In this document: piece by piece, positions 43,992-53,400 of the stretch
Position numbering within the stretch: the first letter of the stretch is position 1
How the letters are laid out: each line of letters starts with the position of its first letter
Origin: CALXQW01 sp031553045
GTDB taxonomy: Bacteria > Verrucomicrobiota > Verrucomicrobiia > Opitutales > Intestinicryptomonadaceae
Length of the DNA stretch: 64,000 bases
Assembly: GCA_031553045.1 (NCBI GenBank)
Contig: JAVBLZ010000006.1
Span: 434,001 to 498,000, forward strand
Reading direction: 5' to 3'
The notes under the pieces: model-generated
Databases searched by the model: none
What the model was told of the DNA's origin: nothing
What the model saw: only the letters and a program-made list of their open reading frames with translations
Program-made: the position numbers and the translations under genes

Positions 43992-46496
43992 CTACTCGTA
44001 AATTATTTTCACGTCCAGATTTTTAGCATTACCGAGGGTTTTAATGCAAAGCCAGTATGCTGTAAAATTTTCCGGTAATGTATAATTGATACCGCCTTCA
44101 GGTATGTCCAAAAGTTTTTTTATCCAAACACCAGTGCCGTCAATATCAAATTCCAACGACATTTGTAGGGGTATCTCAGACTTTATTGAGATGGTTTTTT
44201 TGTCAAAACCCCTCATCAAAATCGGCGCAGTTATTGTGTCTTTTGCCACGTCCTGATTTTTATAGACGCCCACAAAACCCCTTGCCTTGCCGAGCTTCCA
44301 AAGGTCGTCAATAGTCCCCAACCAAAGTGCGGTTTTGCCGTCGGTAGATTTTATGATGTGCTCAGAGTCTTTTGCATCTTTATCAACACCGCTTAAAACC
44401 ATCATGCCCCTGAAAGAACAAAAATCTGTGAAGGCAAAATCGGCAGTAGAGACCGCCCGTATTTTTGCCATGCCCTGAGCGTTTTGCGCAGGCAATTCAT
44501 AGACTATGCCGGATGCCATAAATATATCCCTTTCTGTGGATATCTCTCTTGCCAAGCGTGTGTCTGATTTAAAGCTTGAATCGTAATTTGGATTCACGGG
44601 CAAAATATATTCTTTGCCGCCCTCAGAAACCAGCACTTTAGAATCCTCAAATTTAACACCCTCTCTATTGGGTTTATTTTCTATGAGAAGTTTTGAAAAA
44701 TTTGCATCTTGGGCGGGTTTAAGATTCAAACCTTTATCAAGTTCATAATAAGTTTGCGCTTCAAACTCTCCGTCTTTTACAGCAAAGCTTTGCACGCCCA
44801 AGACAACGTTCTTATCTTTTTTTACGCAAATGTAAGAGCCCAAACCGCCCTTATTTTCAAAGCCTTCAAAGATTTTATCAGCCGCATTGCCACGCTTGTC
44901 TTTGTTGGAATAGGAAAATTGTGCACTGAATTTTCCCATCGCAGTCAAGGCCTTAAGCCTCACCCAAACCCCTTTCAAATCCAGATTATCCGCATAAAAG
45001 CCTTCTGAATTTTTTGCATCTAAATTCACGCACAAATCTGAATTTGCCGGCAGCAAAAATTCTTTCACGTCTTCCCAATTATTGTCGCCGAGTTTATCCA
45101 ACTGTATTAGCACCCTAAGCTCTTTTTCAGACTCATTCACAAGATTTAAAACCCTGTTTGAATATCCTGCAATTAAATATGGATATGTAGTTTCGCCCTC
45201 TTTTACAGAATCTCTGAGCCAGACGCTTCCACTGCCTATTACGGGTCCCAAATTGTCTAAAGCAACTTCGTCAACAAACCACAAGTTAGAATTTGAAATA
45301 CCTGGCGCAAGCTTTTCCGCCTTGAATGGACGCTTATTAAAAAATTCACTTGCGGCGGTGTCGTCGCAACCAAAGACCACTTTGCCTCTCCATTTTGCAA
45401 AGTCGCCGATAACTTTCAGATAATTACTGCGGGGTGAAATGCCGGAACTGTTTTTTGATGAAAAGTTGGAATCAAAATTCCAAAAAGTACCGTGCATTGT
45501 TGCCAAAAATTTACCGTCTTTTCTGCCTATTTCACGTATTCTTGGCCACTCAGTATTCCATCCGTGAGAGCCGTCGTAAGAGTGGCTGCCCTTGGGAAGC
45601 CTGTAATAAATCCATTTTCCGTTTTCCAACAAAGCCAATATCACAGAGCGATAGTCCCAACCCATTGCCCACAGTACATCGGTATCTGAATTTGCGCCGA
45701 GTATGCCGCCCTTGCTGGTTATTTCTGTAAATTGGTTTTCCCTGATACATGTCCAGTCGGCGTCATATTCTTTCCAGAAAGCCAATGCGCCGGAAGTTAT
45801 CGTAGGGTCTTTGCTGACATCAGGATGCCGTATGCCGTTATTGGAGTAATAAAGACTACCCTGGCCACTGTAAAGCCCCTTGCCGTGATAGCCGTGCAAC
45901 TTTGACACAAGCGCCTCTTTGCCGTCTTTGCGAGGCAAAATAAAGTCTGCATATTCCGAGGGCGTTTTGAAATCGGGCTTTAAATTGCTGTCTTTAATTA
46001 TACAGGTTACTTTATTTGCATTCAAATCATACTCATACAAAGCCTCCTCCATTGTGGCAAAATACACTTTGTTTTGAGGGTCGCTAAGATGCCGTGCCGT
46101 ACCCGTAAGGCGGCCAGGCATGAGTTGTCGGGGTATGGCGTGAACCTTTGCATCTTTATCTATTATATATGCGCCGATAATCAACTTGCCGCTTTCTTTA
46201 TGTATAAGCCTATTTGCGTGCGTACCGCCCACGCTTTCTTCCCTGACTTTCAAATTTAAATGTTCATCAATCTCATAGAGTTTGTCGGTAGATTCAAAAT
46301 AGGCGTGAGGAGAATACGTAACAAACCAAAGTTTGTCTGCGTAAGGCACAACAGCCCCCGTGCCGCATTCTCTTGAAAAATTGGATGAAGCCAAATGCGG
46401 ATAAATACCGGAAAAATTTTTATATTCCAGCGCATTTGAATATAACGCTGAAATTGGAAAAACGCAACAAAGCATCAAAAGCTTAAACATATTCAT
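43992..46496 (-). CDS. Secreted 834-aa protein of unknown function, probably beta-propeller
   Basis: An 834-aa protein with a signal peptide (MNMFKLLMLCCVFPISALYSN, cut before LEY). The first 400 residues show repeated short strand blocks of the kind KLWFVTYSPHAYFES, NKVYFATMEEALYEYDL, VLWAMGWDYRSVIL and FLATMHGTFWNF, suggesting a beta-propeller. The second half is beta-sandwich-like with repeated 'SAQFSYSN' and 'VNPNYD' type strands. No known catalytic motif is recognised. It converges on the GH99-like gene (3-bp gap) and is isolated from the PEP-CTERM gene upstream by a terminator at 46574-46605. A carbohydrate role is plausible from context only. Confidence 0.6.
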   Translation of the reverse strand: MNMFKLLMLCCVFPISALYSNALEYKNFSGIYPHLASSNFSRECGTGAVVPYADKLWFVTYSPHAYFESTDKLYEIDEHLNLKVREESVGGTHANRLIHKESGKLIIGAYIIDKDAKVHAIPRQLMPGRLTGTARHLSDPQNKVYFATMEEALYEYDLNANKVTCIIKDSNLKPDFKTPSEYADFILPRKDGKEALVSKLHGYHGKGLYSGQGSLYYSNNGIRHPDVSKDPTITSGALAFWKEYDADWTCIRENQFTEITSKGGILGANSDTDVLWAMGWDYRSVILALLENGKWIYYRLPKGSHSYDGSHGWNTEWPRIREIGRKDGKFLATMHGTFWNFDSNFSSKNSSGISPRSNYLKVIGDFAKWRGKVVFGCDDTAASEFFNKRPFKAEKLAPGISNSNLWFVDEVALDNLGPVIGSGSVWLRDSVKEGETTYPYLIAGYSNRVLNLVNESEKELRVLIQLDKLGDNNWEDVKEFLLPANSDLCVNLDAKNSEGFYADNLDLKGVWVRLKALTAMGKFSAQFSYSNKDKRGNAADKIFEGFENKGGLGSYICVKKDKNVVLGVQSFAVKDGEFEAQTYYELDKGLNLKPAQDANFSKLLIENKPNREGVKFEDSKVLVSEGGKEYILPVNPNYDSSFKSDTRLAREISTERDIFMASGIVYELPAQNAQGMAKIRAVSTADFAFTDFCSFRGMMVLSGVDKDAKDSEHIIKSTDGKTALWLGTIDDLWKLGKARGFVGVYKNQDVAKDTITAPILMRGFDKKTISIKSEIPLQMSLEFDIDGTGVWIKKLLDIPEGGINYTLPENFTAYWLCIKTLGNAKNLDVKIIYE

Positions 46497-46573
46497 CCGT
46501 ATATTTTTGCAATTATTTGGATATAATGCAAGTTTCTAAACCATATTTTCCCTGATTTGGGTTGTAATTTTAA

Positions 46574-46605
46574 ACAAAAAAAACGCTCCGTTAAAAGAGC
46601 GTTTT
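46574..46605 (-). terminator. Intrinsic terminator of the 692-aa PEP-CTERM gene
   Basis: Stem AAACGCTC / GAGCGTTT with 8-nt loop; the plus-strand A run before it becomes a T run on the minus strand. Confidence 0.85.
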
Positions 46606-46625
46606 CATTAAACAAATTGTTGCAA

Positions 46626-48704
46626 TTAAGCCTTACGCTTACGACGCAATGCCAATAATAATGCAACAGCGCCAAATATTGCAGCATAAGTTGAAGGCTC
46701 AGGTATTGCAGTAAAGTCTGCCCACAAGCTTTTGCCTTCTATGCGGAAAGTAACCTTATAATCATCAGATTTAAGAGTTGCAGAGAAATTTTCTTCAATA
46801 AAATCTGTGCCGCCAACCCAAGTTACAATCTCATAACTTTTGTCTGTCAAATCAACCGTATCTGCCCAGTCAAAGTGAATGACGTGTGCATTACTAGGAA
46901 GACCGTTATAGAAGTTGCCTGAAAGCAGAACTTGGTCAGAAGTACCTGCATCCAAATCAACCATTAATATGCCGCCACTCCAAGTTAAATCTTTAGCCTT
47001 AACTACGCCTATTGCCGCAATCGAACCAGAAACTTGTGATGCGCAAGCACCAAAAGCGCCACCTTCCAAAGATACGTTTGAAAGCCAGAGTTGTTTTTCA
47101 GGATCAGTGTTTTTACTTTTTTCGCTGGAAACATAAAGCGTTCCATTTTTAATTGTAGTAAGCCCTCTTATGTAGTTTGAACCAGCCAAATACTGAGTTG
47201 TATTTACAGCGTCCATTGTTATGGAAAGAGGCGCAACAGTTTTAGAAGCTGGGTTATCAGCGTCGCCCAAATCATGAATACGACCTGAAAATGTGTAAGT
47301 TTTTGCAGTGCCATCACCCTTAATAAGAATTTCTACGGCTTTTGCGCTTCCCGCACTGTAATTTGTCGAAATACGATTGGTTGTACCTGCTGAAGAAGTA
47401 CCACCCTGAATGCCATACACGCTATAAACTGATTTTGATGCTGTATCGCTAGTAACTTCGGCATTAAGCGTAAGGAAGGTATTTGAAATCGTACCCATAT
47501 CCAAAACACCATTAACAGTTAAAGTGCCGCCATTTACACCAAGAGTTGAGGATTCCCCCGCCGTCAAATTAAGTGTTGTTATTGTGGCATTACCTTTGTC
47601 AAACTCAAGAGTAGCACCAGCACCCAAGTTGACCTTTGTGAGTGTTGAACTAGCACCAGTAACTTTTACAAGTGAGCTTCCATAATTCAAATTGAGAGTG
47701 CCAAAAGTTGTACTTGCAGAATAAACATAAAGGTTACCTGTTTTGATATCCGCCTTAGTAAGTTCAACTGTCCCCAAAGCCTTTGCAGCACTCTCACCGA
47801 GATAAACATTAAAGTTCTTATCTTGTGTGTGTGAACCTATTTTCAAGCTGGTTGTATTTACCGTTCCAGACTGATTATAAAAATTCACTCTGCCGCCTGT
47901 ACCAGTTGAGTTTGCCGTAGTAAAAGTATTAACAGTTAAAGCAGAAGTACCCTTAAGTTCAATTTGCGAAACCACATTTTTATTAATAGTATTGGCTGAA
48001 ATACGAGCATCAAAAGTACCTATAACATTGTTAGTTAAATCTGAACCTGAGTTAATAATCAATAAAAACTCTTTACCAAAAACAAGAGGATCTTCAGTCT
48101 GTGTTTTAAGCGTAGTGTTGAGTGTTGTGATATCTATTTTTGCTGAATAAAGCGTTAAATTAGTGGTAGTTGCCAAAGAATTTTCAGCATTTAAGGTGGT
48201 GATATTGATATCGTCGTAGAAGTATTGTGAAGTACCAAGATCCGCATTACCCTTCAGATGTGTGAAAGTGCCAATTTCCAAATCTGGAGTTTTGAGGGAG
48301 GACACTTTTCTGAGAACAGTTTTAAGCAAACTGTTTTGCTTAAACTCATTGACGATAAGTTTTTGATTTTCCGAACCGTTAAAATACATGTGCCAGTCAG
48401 AGCCAGTTGACAAAGTGGAGGAATTTTCTATCTTGCCTATTGTAACTGTAGGAGTGGTCATTGTGCCCAAATTTACAGTTCTGACGGCCGTGGTAAGATC
48501 ACTCATCAGTATATAATCATCAGCCGTAGATGCGCTTTTGACTAACCATGTATGAGGGTCTGTGCCATCGGCAGCATCAGCCCATGAATTAGCTTTGGTT
48601 GAATCAGCATCCGTACCTATCCAGTAGTGATATTTGATTTCTGAATGCGCGCTTACAGCAAGACTCAATGCAATAGTTGTGTATAGTAGAGTTTTAATTT
48701 TCAT
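46626..48704 (-). CDS. PEP-CTERM autotransporter-like beta-repeat surface protein
   Basis: A 692-aa, Thr/Ser/Asn-rich secreted protein. Signal peptide MKIKTLLYTTIALSLAVSAHS, then strand repeats of the T-x-N/L-T-x-G type (ATLEFDKGNATITTLNL, SSTLGVNGGTLTVNGVLD) typical of beta-helical surface proteins. The C-terminus is IPEPSTYAAIFGAVALLLAL plus RRKRK: PEP motif, membrane helix and basic tail, the signal recognised by exosortase. The frame reaches 48761, but MKIKTL at 48704 has a good RBS (AGAGGTAA). A TTGACA -35 candidate lies at 48753-48758 on this strand. The protein is expected to be processed and displayed at the surface, possibly bound to an exopolysaccharide. Confidence 0.85.
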   Translation of the reverse strand: MKIKTLLYTTIALSLAVSAHSEIKYHYWIGTDADSTKANSWADAADGTDPHTWLVKSASTADDYILMSDLTTAVRTVNLGTMTTPTVTIGKIENSSTLSTGSDWHMYFNGSENQKLIVNEFKQNSLLKTVLRKVSSLKTPDLEIGTFTHLKGNADLGTSQYFYDDINITTLNAENSLATTTNLTLYSAKIDITTLNTTLKTQTEDPLVFGKEFLLIINSGSDLTNNVIGTFDARISANTINKNVVSQIELKGTSALTVNTFTTANSTGTGGRVNFYNQSGTVNTTSLKIGSHTQDKNFNVYLGESAAKALGTVELTKADIKTGNLYVYSASTTFGTLNLNYGSSLVKVTGASSTLTKVNLGAGATLEFDKGNATITTLNLTAGESSTLGVNGGTLTVNGVLDMGTISNTFLTLNAEVTSDTASKSVYSVYGIQGGTSSAGTTNRISTNYSAGSAKAVEILIKGDGTAKTYTFSGRIHDLGDADNPASKTVAPLSITMDAVNTTQYLAGSNYIRGLTTIKNGTLYVSSEKSKNTDPEKQLWLSNVSLEGGAFGACASQVSGSIAAIGVVKAKDLTWSGGILMVDLDAGTSDQVLLSGNFYNGLPSNAHVIHFDWADTVDLTDKSYEIVTWVGGTDFIEENFSATLKSDDYKVTFRIEGKSLWADFTAIPEPSTYAAIFGAVALLLALRRKRKA

Positions 48705-48923
48705 ATTTACCTCTTTTAAATTTGCCCCCATAAAATCGGTATTAATTTTCAATGTCAACATTTTTTTTAAAAATAATTAAATCGATTTAATAGCCTATTT
48801 TGCGCTGAGTGGAACTCTTTTTAGCTTTAAGCATTTTTGTTTAAATTTTGCGCTTCTTATAAAAAAATCTTGTAAAAAGAAAAATAATAAAGACACTCTA
48901 CAAAATACAATTTTGATATATTT

Positions 48924-49649
48924 ATGTACACAGTAATCTCGATGAAATGGGGGACAAAATACGGCCCTGAATATGTGAACAGACTTTTTTACATGGTAAA
49001 ACGCAATACCACCTTGCCATTTAAGTTTGTCTGCTTTACTGACGATGCAAAAGGTCTGGACTCCAACATTGAAGTGCGTCCCCTTCCGGAAATGGATTTG
49101 CCTGAAGGCCCTGAAAGAGGTTGGCGCAAACTGGCTGTTTTCAAAAAAGACATCAATCTTGAAGGCAGAGTGTTATTTCTAGACCTAGACACGGTGATTG
49201 TCGGCAATATAGACGACTACTTCACTATGGACGGCGATATGATTTTGATTAAACACTGGAAACCCTCTAAAGAACATGGCATTGGCGAAACAGGCGTGTT
49301 CCGCTACACCGTAGGGGCACATACTGAGCTTTATGACGACTTCATGGCGGATAAGAAAAAGTTTATGTCCGCATATAGGCATGAACAAGCGTATGTCGGC
49401 GATATTTCAAACAAAAACGGCTGGCTCAGTTTCTGGCCTGAAGAATGGATGCCCAGTTTTAAATATAATTGTATGCGTCCATTTTTGTTGGGGCTGTTTT
49501 TAGAGCCTATACTGCCGCCAAAAGCACGCATGGTCGTCTTCCACGGCAACCCCACGCCTGAGATGGCTGCCAAGGGTGAAATGAAGGGTTTTAAAAAGTT
49601 TTTTAGATTCCTTAAAACCCCAAAATGGCTTTTGGAACATTGGAGATAA
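48924..49649 (+). CDS. Glycosyltransferase-like protein (GT-A fold)
   Basis: A 241-aa cytosolic protein with the layout of a small GT-A glycosyltransferase. KFVCFTDDAKGLD, WRKLAVFKKDINLEGRVLFLDLDTVIVGNID (shown in part; LDLDTV contains the DxD metal-binding motif) and YFTMDGDMILIKHW follow in order, and HEQAYVGDI and VVFHGNPTPE near the end resemble acceptor-binding and metal-binding His segments. The likely donor is unknown. A PIG-L deacetylase gene begins 1 bp later, suggesting an amino-sugar in a surface glycan. Confidence 0.75.
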   Translation: MYTVISMKWGTKYGPEYVNRLFYMVKRNTTLPFKFVCFTDDAKGLDSNIEVRPLPEMDLPEGPERGWRKLAVFKKDINLEGRVLFLDLDTVIVGNIDDYFTMDGDMILIKHWKPSKEHGIGETGVFRYTVGAHTELYDDFMADKKKFMSAYRHEQAYVGDISNKNGWLSFWPEEWMPSFKYNCMRPFLLGLFLEPILPPKARMVVFHGNPTPEMAAKGEMKGFKKFFRFLKTPKWLLEHWR

Positions 49650-49650
49650 T

Positions 49651-50343
49651 ATGGCAAGACCTTTAAAAATTCTAGCAATAGCGCCGCATAACGACGACGA
49701 AACTTTGGGTTGCGGCGGCACTTTGGCAAAGCATGTCAAGAAAGGTCATGATGTCTATGTGGCAATCTTCACATCCATATCTGAAGACAGCCCTATTATG
49801 ACCCCAAATAAAGAGCTGGTACGCAAAGAAACAAAGCAAGCCATGAAAATTCTGGGGATAGACTTTAAAAACGTCATTTTTAAAGACCTGCCAAATGCCC
49901 TTTTGCCGGATATTGAAATGTATAAAATCAATAAGGAAGTTTTTGAAGTTATACACAAAGTCAAACCTGATATATTGTATTTGCCCTTCATGAAAGACCT
50001 GCACAACGACCATAGGCTAATCACCTACGCAGCACAAGTTGCGGCACGTTCAACCACGCAGGTCGGGCGCAATATCAAAGAAATTTACATGTATGAAACC
50101 CTCTCTGAAACCCATTGGAATATAGACTCTGTTGAAGGCGGTTTCTTGCCCAATGTGTATATAGATATTACTGGGTTTTTAACTGCAAAGCTGAAGGCTA
50201 TCAAGGCATACAAAAGCCAGCTTAAAATTCACCCAGACGCCCGCTCCGTAAAGGCGCTCTCGGCACTTGCAACGCTCAGGGGCTCGATAGTCGGTATGCG
50301 TGAAGCTGAGGCTTTTGTGCTTGTCAGAAAACTTAATTGGTAG
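49651..50343 (+). CDS. PIG-L family (LmbE-like) N-acetyl sugar deacetylase
   Basis: A 230-aa zinc-dependent deacetylase. AIAPHNDDETLGCGG (residues 9-23) holds the PHxDDE metal-binding motif, and LHNDHRLI the second zinc His, with YETLSETHW and IYMYET strands typical of the family. PIG-L/LmbE enzymes deacetylate N-acetyl-amino sugars such as GlcNAc. It forms an operon with the glycosyltransferase gene (1-bp gap) and ends in a 20-bp perfect hairpin. Confidence 0.88.
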   Translation: MARPLKILAIAPHNDDETLGCGGTLAKHVKKGHDVYVAIFTSISEDSPIMTPNKELVRKETKQAMKILGIDFKNVIFKDLPNALLPDIEMYKINKEVFEVIHKVKPDILYLPFMKDLHNDHRLITYAAQVAARSTTQVGRNIKEIYMYETLSETHWNIDSVEGGFLPNVYIDITGFLTAKLKAIKAYKSQLKIHPDARSVKALSALATLRGSIVGMREAEAFVLVRKLNW

Positions 50344-50355
50344 GCAGATAAAGTA

Positions 50356-50400
50356 TCTAACAAAAAAATCCTCGGTAATGCCGAGGATTTTTTTGTTAGA
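50356..50400. terminator. Long bidirectional terminator
   Basis: A perfect 20-bp stem (50356-50375 / 50381-50400, core AATCCTCGG / CCGAGGATT) with loop TAATG, and T runs on both strands. It serves the converging PIG-L and 1195-aa PEP-CTERM genes. Confidence 0.92.
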
Positions 50401-50410
50401 TTTAAAAGAT

Positions 50411-53400
50411 TTATTTTTTCTGTCTGCGGCGATACGCCACAAAAGCAAACATAGCCAAGCCAAATATTGCCGCATAAGTTGAAGGCTCAGGAATTTGGGT
50501 TACCAGATAAAGAGCCCCAGATTCTATTTTAAACTGCCTGTTTACCAAATTTTCATTGTTTGTGGTGAAGGCAAAGTCGTTTTCCGTAAAGCCTGTAATA
50601 GAATCAACCTCCGCAATTTTATAAGAATCCAAAATTGCCACGCTTGTATCCAAAAATTCAAACTCAAAAACATATTTTGCGCCTTCAGAATCGGTAGTGT
50701 CTTTTATAAGCCCTACCAAATCTAAAAATGAATTTGTAAGCCCGCTTGCGTCAACAAAAACCACTATGCTTGCTGCGCTAGACCAAGTTAAATTTTCGGC
50801 AATCACCGTACCGCTAGAAAGTATTTGGGCTGTCTCAACATTTGCCGAACCCACAGCGCCAAACTTGCCGCCTTTAAGAATAAGCGCACCTATGCCCTTT
50901 TTGGCATCATTATTTTTACCGTCCGCCTTCATGTAAAGTTCACCCGCAGATACGGTTGTATCACCTCTAAAATAGTTGATACCGCTTAAAACTTGTCTGC
51001 CTGAACCTGTCTTATTTATACTTACAGCACCTGTTAAATTTGCGGGAACTTCTTTAGCGCCCTGTGAATAATCATGAATTCTGTTTACGTAAACGTAATT
51101 GCCATCACCAGTTAAATTCATGGTTACTATACCGCCTACATATCCGGAATTTGTTGTGAAACGGGTATTGCCATCTCCGGAAATTCCACGCAAACCGCCA
51201 AAAGACACGCTCAAGTCTGAGGTAGATTCACCACCATTCAAGAATACAACGCCCTTATTTTCAAAATAACCATCAACCACAAAAGAACCTGCTACGGCTT
51301 CTTTTGTGAGGTTCAAAGACAAGCCCCTTGTAGTGTTTCCATCAGTATAATAGCGGGTGTTTGTAAAATTGCCTTTTACATTCAGCGTTGTAGCGCCAAT
51401 CACAGCAAGCTCATTTGCGTCTGAGGCAAAATTGCCGCCCACAGTAACAGTATAATTTGGAGACCTAACAGAGAATTTTGACGCCTTGCCCGCCGTAAGA
51501 GAGCCAATTTTTGCATTGCCACGAAAATCTATATAAGCAAATGCGTTTTCTTCTAAAGCTGCGTTTGTAATATTAATATTTTCAGAACCAACAGCGCCGT
51601 TTAGCAAATACATGCTAACATAAGAATAGTTTTTATCAGCAACGCCATCGGTAGTGCTTGCAGCTTTGAAATTGAGGTTCGTAATTGCGATAGAACCTGA
51701 CTCATACGATGTGCTTGCACCCACAGTAACCTTGGTTTGCCCTGAATTTGTGGAAGTAACATTCAAAGTGTCTATGGTGTGATTTGGTTCAGAACCGCCC
51801 CTGCGCAAGTAGAAATAACCACTGTCATAGACATTTACCGTTGCAAATGTACCAGTTATGCCTTCCGAAGTATTGCCTATGTACCAGTCCGTTTCCGTAC
51901 CCGCCCCATGCACGTCTATAGTGCCTGTATGGACAAGATTTCTTGCGAAAATATTGACGATATTCCCAGTTGAAATATCAACATCTTTTATGGTCAAACT
52001 TTTTAAATTATTACTGTTAGCCGCACCAATAGTTAAGCTAGAACCGGCTAAAGCTGTGAGTTTATCAGTTATCACCACTGAGGAAACCGCATTAGCACTG
52101 TTGGAGATTTTTAAAGTTGTACCCGTTGCAAGGTTTATCTTATCAAAAGTGGCAGCAGCAGTTGTGTCAACATCTGTACCCACTGTAAAGACAAGCTGAG
52201 TACCTGCGCCGGAAAGTGAAAGAAGCCCAGTTTGATTAACCTGCTTAGCATAGATATTGCTGAGGCTACCAGTAGAAATGTCAAAATCATTAATAGTTAG
52301 GCTTTTCAAGTTTAGCGCATTACTTGCGCCAAAAGCGAAAGTAGAGCCTAAAACAGCTGTAAATTTGCCGGCTATTACCACCGAAGATGTTGCCGCAGAT
52401 TCCGCAAACAAATTGAAAGTTGCGCCATCCCCAAGGTCTATTGTGTTGAAAGACGCCGCAGGAGTTGTGTCAACATCCGCCCCCACAGTCCAAATTGCCT
52501 GAGAGTCAGTTCCTGAAATTGTGAGCAAACCCGTATGGTTAATTTGTTTAGAATATATGCTATTTTTTGAGCCACCTAAAATATCAACATCTTTTACTGT
52601 AAATGACTTTAAAGTTTTGCTGGAATCGCCAAAATTCACCGTTGCGCCGCCCGTTACGCTTAGTTTATCTGCAATTCCAAAAGATGAGACATTGGTTACG
52701 TCCGCCTTTACGTTGAATACAGATGTTTCGCCTATGACTGTGAATTTTTCAGACGCAATGTTTGTGCTATTGGCTAGCAAGATACCGCCCTGAGAGCCGC
52801 TTTCATTGGTTATATTTGTAATGTTTACCAATTTAGCGTCATTGCCGGCGGTAAATCTTACGGAAGAATCAGTTAATGAAGTATCGGCGGCTACGAAGTC
52901 AGTAATATTTACGGCAGCGCTTTGGCGGAAAGCCAAATTCATATATTTACTGCCGGAATCTTTGAGATAAACTTTGTCTATATTATAATTTTCAACCAAT
53001 GCGCCGCTTAAAGACAAATAAGGAGTATTAGCAAGAGGATTAGTTGAATCTACCTCAATGGTGCCAATATAAATATTTGTGAGTGTGCCATTAAAATAGA
53101 TATCCGCAGCGCCGGCTTCAGAAACAACTATTTTGTTTATCTTCTTAAGCCCTGTACCAAGCTCAGAATCGTAATTGCTCGTAAAAATATTGATGGTTGA
53201 ATCACTACCCGACGAACCCATGCCTTTTAAATTTATCGTACCGATTTCCAAAAGTTTTAAAGCATTCGTACTGTTGCCAAAATATGCGCCAACAGCCTTG
53301 TTGGCAAGGATATCGAGACTTGTTATCTTAACCTCCAGCTTGCCAAAAGTGTCAGACGAAGTTTCCCTATTGTTCAATGCGTAAAACCTTGTTGCCAAAC

